Part shown: positions 62,171 to 64,000 of the stretch, piece by piece | How positions within the stretch are numbered: position 1 is the stretch's first letter | How the letters are laid out: each line of letters opens with the position of its first letter | Assembly: GCA_964628835.1 (NCBI GenBank) | Contig: CAZVME010000003.1 | Location: 1-64,000, forward strand | Direction of reading: 5' to 3' | Length of the DNA stretch: 64,000 nt | Source: JAAGZL01 sp964628835 | Lineage (GTDB): Bacteria; Pseudomonadota; Gammaproteobacteria; Chromatiales; Chromatiaceae | Position numbers and translations under genes: made by a program | The notes under the pieces: model-generated | Told to the model about the DNA's origin: nothing | The model's database searches: none | Seen by the model: only the letters and a program-made list of their open reading frames with translations

Positions 62171-63400
62171 ATGGCAAAATCAGCACGAAAAGTAGAAAAA
62201 GCTCTTATATACACCTGGGAAGGTACAGATAAAAAGGGCAAGAGACTTAAAGGCGAAACCCGGGCTGCCACCATAACCCTGGTGCGGGCTGACCTGCGCA
62301 AACAGGGCATAATTCCACTCAAGATAAAGAAAAAGCCCATCTCCATATTCTCAGCCAGGAAACCCAAGATCACACCTGGGGATATCGCGATATTTGCCCG
62401 CCAGTTGGCAACCATGATGCAGGCCGGTGTTCCCATGGTACAAGCGTTTGATATTGTAGGCAGAGGTAGCGAAAACGCCTCCATGCAGGACCTGATCCTG
62501 GCCATTAAGGCCGATGTTGAGGGCGGCACCGCCCTGGCAACAGCACTATCCAAACATCCGCTGCATTTTGATGACCTGTTCTGCAATCTGGTCAGAGCAG
62601 GTGAGGCGGCGGGTGTACTGGAAGACCTGCTGGATAAGATCGCCACTTACAAGGAGAAGATGGAGTCAATCAAGGGCAAGATCAAAAAGGCCATGTTCTA
62701 TCCAGTCGCGATCGTTGTGGTAGCAGTTTTGGTTACCGCCATGATCATGATGTTTGTAATCCCACAATTTGAGAGCCTGTTCTCCAGCTTTGGTTCTGAC
62801 CTACCAGCATTCACCAAAGTTGTGGTGGCCATGTCCAGATGGTTGCAAGAGTGGTGGTTCCTGGCCTTGGCTGGGGTTTTCGGTGTAATCCATCTGTTTG
62901 GCTTCATCTGGAAACGTTCCCGTAAATTCCGTCTTTGGATAGACAAGGTTCTTCTCAAAACACCGGTCATCGGCGTTATCGTAAATAAGTCATCCATCGC
63001 CCGTTTTGCCCGCACCACTTCCACTATGTTTGCCGCTGGCGTACCCATGGTAGAGGCCTTGGAGTCTGTGGCAGGCGCCACCGGCAATATAGTCTATTCC
63101 AATGCCGTGTTGCGTATGCGGGAGGATGTAGCCACCGGGCAATCGCTACAACTAACCATGAAACAGCAGGAGATCTTCCCGCATATGGTCATCCAGATGG
63201 TGGCAATCGGTGAAGAGTCAGGCTCGCTGGAAGATATGCTGTCCAAGGTAGCAGATTTCTATGAGGAGGAAGTGGACAATATGGTAGATGCGCTAAGCAG
63301 TCTGCTGGAGCCGATAATCATGGTGGTGCTGGGCACATTGATCGGCGGCCTTATCGTTGCCATGTATCTGCCAATCTTCCATATGGCGGAGGCGTTCTGA
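62171..63400 (+). CDS. pilC: PilC, type IV pilus inner-membrane platform protein
   Basis: A 409-residue platform protein that couples PilB to pilin assembly. Two GspF domains are visible: TPGDIAIFARQLATMMQAGVPMVQAFDIV (about 60-90) and SIARFARTTSTMFAAGVPMVEALESVA (about 276-302), each followed by membrane helices, with a C-terminal helix (about 375-400). It keeps the usual operon place between pilB and pilD. Confidence 0.95.
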   Translation: MAKSARKVEKALIYTWEGTDKKGKRLKGETRAATITLVRADLRKQGIIPLKIKKKPISIFSARKPKITPGDIAIFARQLATMMQAGVPMVQAFDIVGRGSENASMQDLILAIKADVEGGTALATALSKHPLHFDDLFCNLVRAGEAAGVLEDLLDKIATYKEKMESIKGKIKKAMFYPVAIVVVAVLVTAMIMMFVIPQFESLFSSFGSDLPAFTKVVVAMSRWLQEWWFLALAGVFGVIHLFGFIWKRSRKFRLWIDKVLLKTPVIGVIVNKSSIARFARTTSTMFAAGVPMVEALESVAGATGNIVYSNAVLRMREDVATGQSLQLTMKQQEIFPHMVIQMVAIGEESGSLEDMLSKVADFYEEEVDNMVDALSSLLEPIIMVVLGTLIGGLIVAMYLPIFHMAEAF

Positions 63401-63522
63401 TCCTGTTTTTCGCCGCTTTGGATACAAATTATCCAATCACGGCCTTAACTACTATTCAGCCCGGCAATTGCCTGGTCACAAGACCAGGCTGACCCTGACA
63501 AGGCAGCAAGATCACATTTGGC

Positions 63523-64000
63523 ATGTTATTCATAGAACAACTACAACAAAACCCCGCCCTATTTCTGTTTACCATTGCAGCCCTCAGCCTCGCAGTGGGC
63601 AGTTTTCTGAATGTCGTGATATACCGGCTTCCGGTCATGCTGGAACGGGAGTGGGAGCAGCAGTGTCGGGAGTTGCGGGGCGAGAGTGCAACTGATGCCG
63701 AGCCCGAACCATTCAGCCTGTCTCATCCTAGATCCCGTTGCCAGGAGTGCGGTCACCAGATAGCTTTTTGGGAGAATATCCCGATCATAAGCTACATCTT
63801 CCTGCGCGGACGCTGCTCTGCTTGTGGCAATGGCATTTCACTGCGCTACCCCATAGTGGAACTGGTTACCGGGCTGCTCTCGGTCGCGATTGCATGGCAC
63901 TTCGGTTTCAGCTGGCAGACAGCCGCCGCCCTACCCCTGACCTGGGCCCTGATCTCCCTAAGCCTGATTGACTATGATCACAAACTACTTCCAGACAATA
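63523..64000 (+). CDS. pilD: PilD prepilin peptidase, truncated by window edge
   Basis: Bifunctional aspartyl protease that cuts and N-methylates PilA and minor pilins. The visible 159 residues include the first membrane helix (FLFTIAALSLAVGSFLNVVIYRLP), the cytoplasmic zinc site with two CxxC pairs (RCQECGHQI and GRCSACGNG) and the first catalytic region (LIDYDHKLLPD). The start is ATG 63523; pilC ends 122 nt upstream. The C-terminal half lies outside the window. Confidence 0.93.
   Translation, partial: MLFIEQLQQNPALFLFTIAALSLAVGSFLNVVIYRLPVMLEREWEQQCRELRGESATDAEPEPFSLSHPRSRCQECGHQIAFWENIPIISYIFLRGRCSACGNGISLRYPIVELVTGLLSVAIAWHFGFSWQTAAALPLTWALISLSLIDYDHKLLPDN

Noticed and set aside
63357..63695. 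112-codon open frame between pilC and pilD
   Set aside because: Wrong frame, overlapping the end of pilC and the start of pilD, both of which are clear.

Overview
The window looks like a chromosome segment of a sulfur-oxidising gammaproteobacterium, of the Chromatiales or sulfur-oxidising-symbiont type. This is inferred from gene content and order; no rRNA is present to fix the taxon. Evidence: soxXA, a soxK-like gene and soxYZ at the left end, a conserved gammaproteobacterial housekeeping block (rluD-pgeF-clpB divergent from bamD; rppH-ptsP; glnB, nadE, sucCD), and type IV pilus genes pilSR, pilA and pilBCD. I see no rRNA, tRNA, CRISPR array or intact transposase.

Layout. 0.5-3.2 kb: thiosulfate-oxidation genes soxX-soxA-soxK-soxY-soxZ, closed by a terminator. 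3.5-7.9 kb: psd, a TAXI-type solute-binding protein, lemA and a DUF2207 membrane protein. 8.2-11.1 kb (minus): a two-gene MotA/MotB-like inner-membrane motor resembling ZorA/ZorB, with a long cytoplasmic coiled coil and a repeat-built periplasmic stalk but no recognisable Zorya effector beside it. 11.1-12.2 kb: about 1 kb without a convincing gene, holding a 197-bp MITE-like element. 12.2-17.6 kb: a GtrB/GtrA-like lipid-linked sugar pair, a GT-C glycosyltransferase with TPRs, and an ABC-2 exporter. 18-22.1 kb: ptsP, rppH, a HAD phosphatase and a small membrane protein. 22.1-26.7 kb (minus): a complete group 3b-like [NiFe]-hydrogenase operon with its maturation protease. 26.9-39.2 kb: clpB (with a sigma-32-type promoter), an acyltransferase, def, a GcvR-like protein, pgeF, rluD, bamD, glnB, nadE and sucDC.

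39.3-64 kb is a type IV pilus locus opened up by other DNA. A frameshifted GxxExxY gene with perfect 20-bp inverted ends lies between pilS and pilR. A glycan region of about 16 kb lies between pilA and pilBCD. It holds a TMTC-like membrane protein and three glycosyltransferases on the plus strand. On the minus strand are a Wzm/Wzt O-antigen-type export cluster with glycosyltransferases, two methyltransferases, an ATP-grasp enzyme and an aminotransferase, then a winged-helix/nucleotidyltransferase-fold regulator behind a striking palindromic operator, and a dolichyl-phosphate-mannose-synthase-like GT2. pilD runs off the right edge.

How the parts fit: soxXA-K-YZ loads and carries thiosulfate sulfur. 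The 3b hydrogenase can couple H2 (or sulfur reduction) to NAD(P)H. PilS/PilR should drive pilA from the sigma-54 promoter seen upstream of it, and PilB/C/D assemble the pilus. The glycan genes probably build surface polysaccharide and perhaps decorate pilin. Short dispersed inverted-repeat families fill many of the intergenic gaps.
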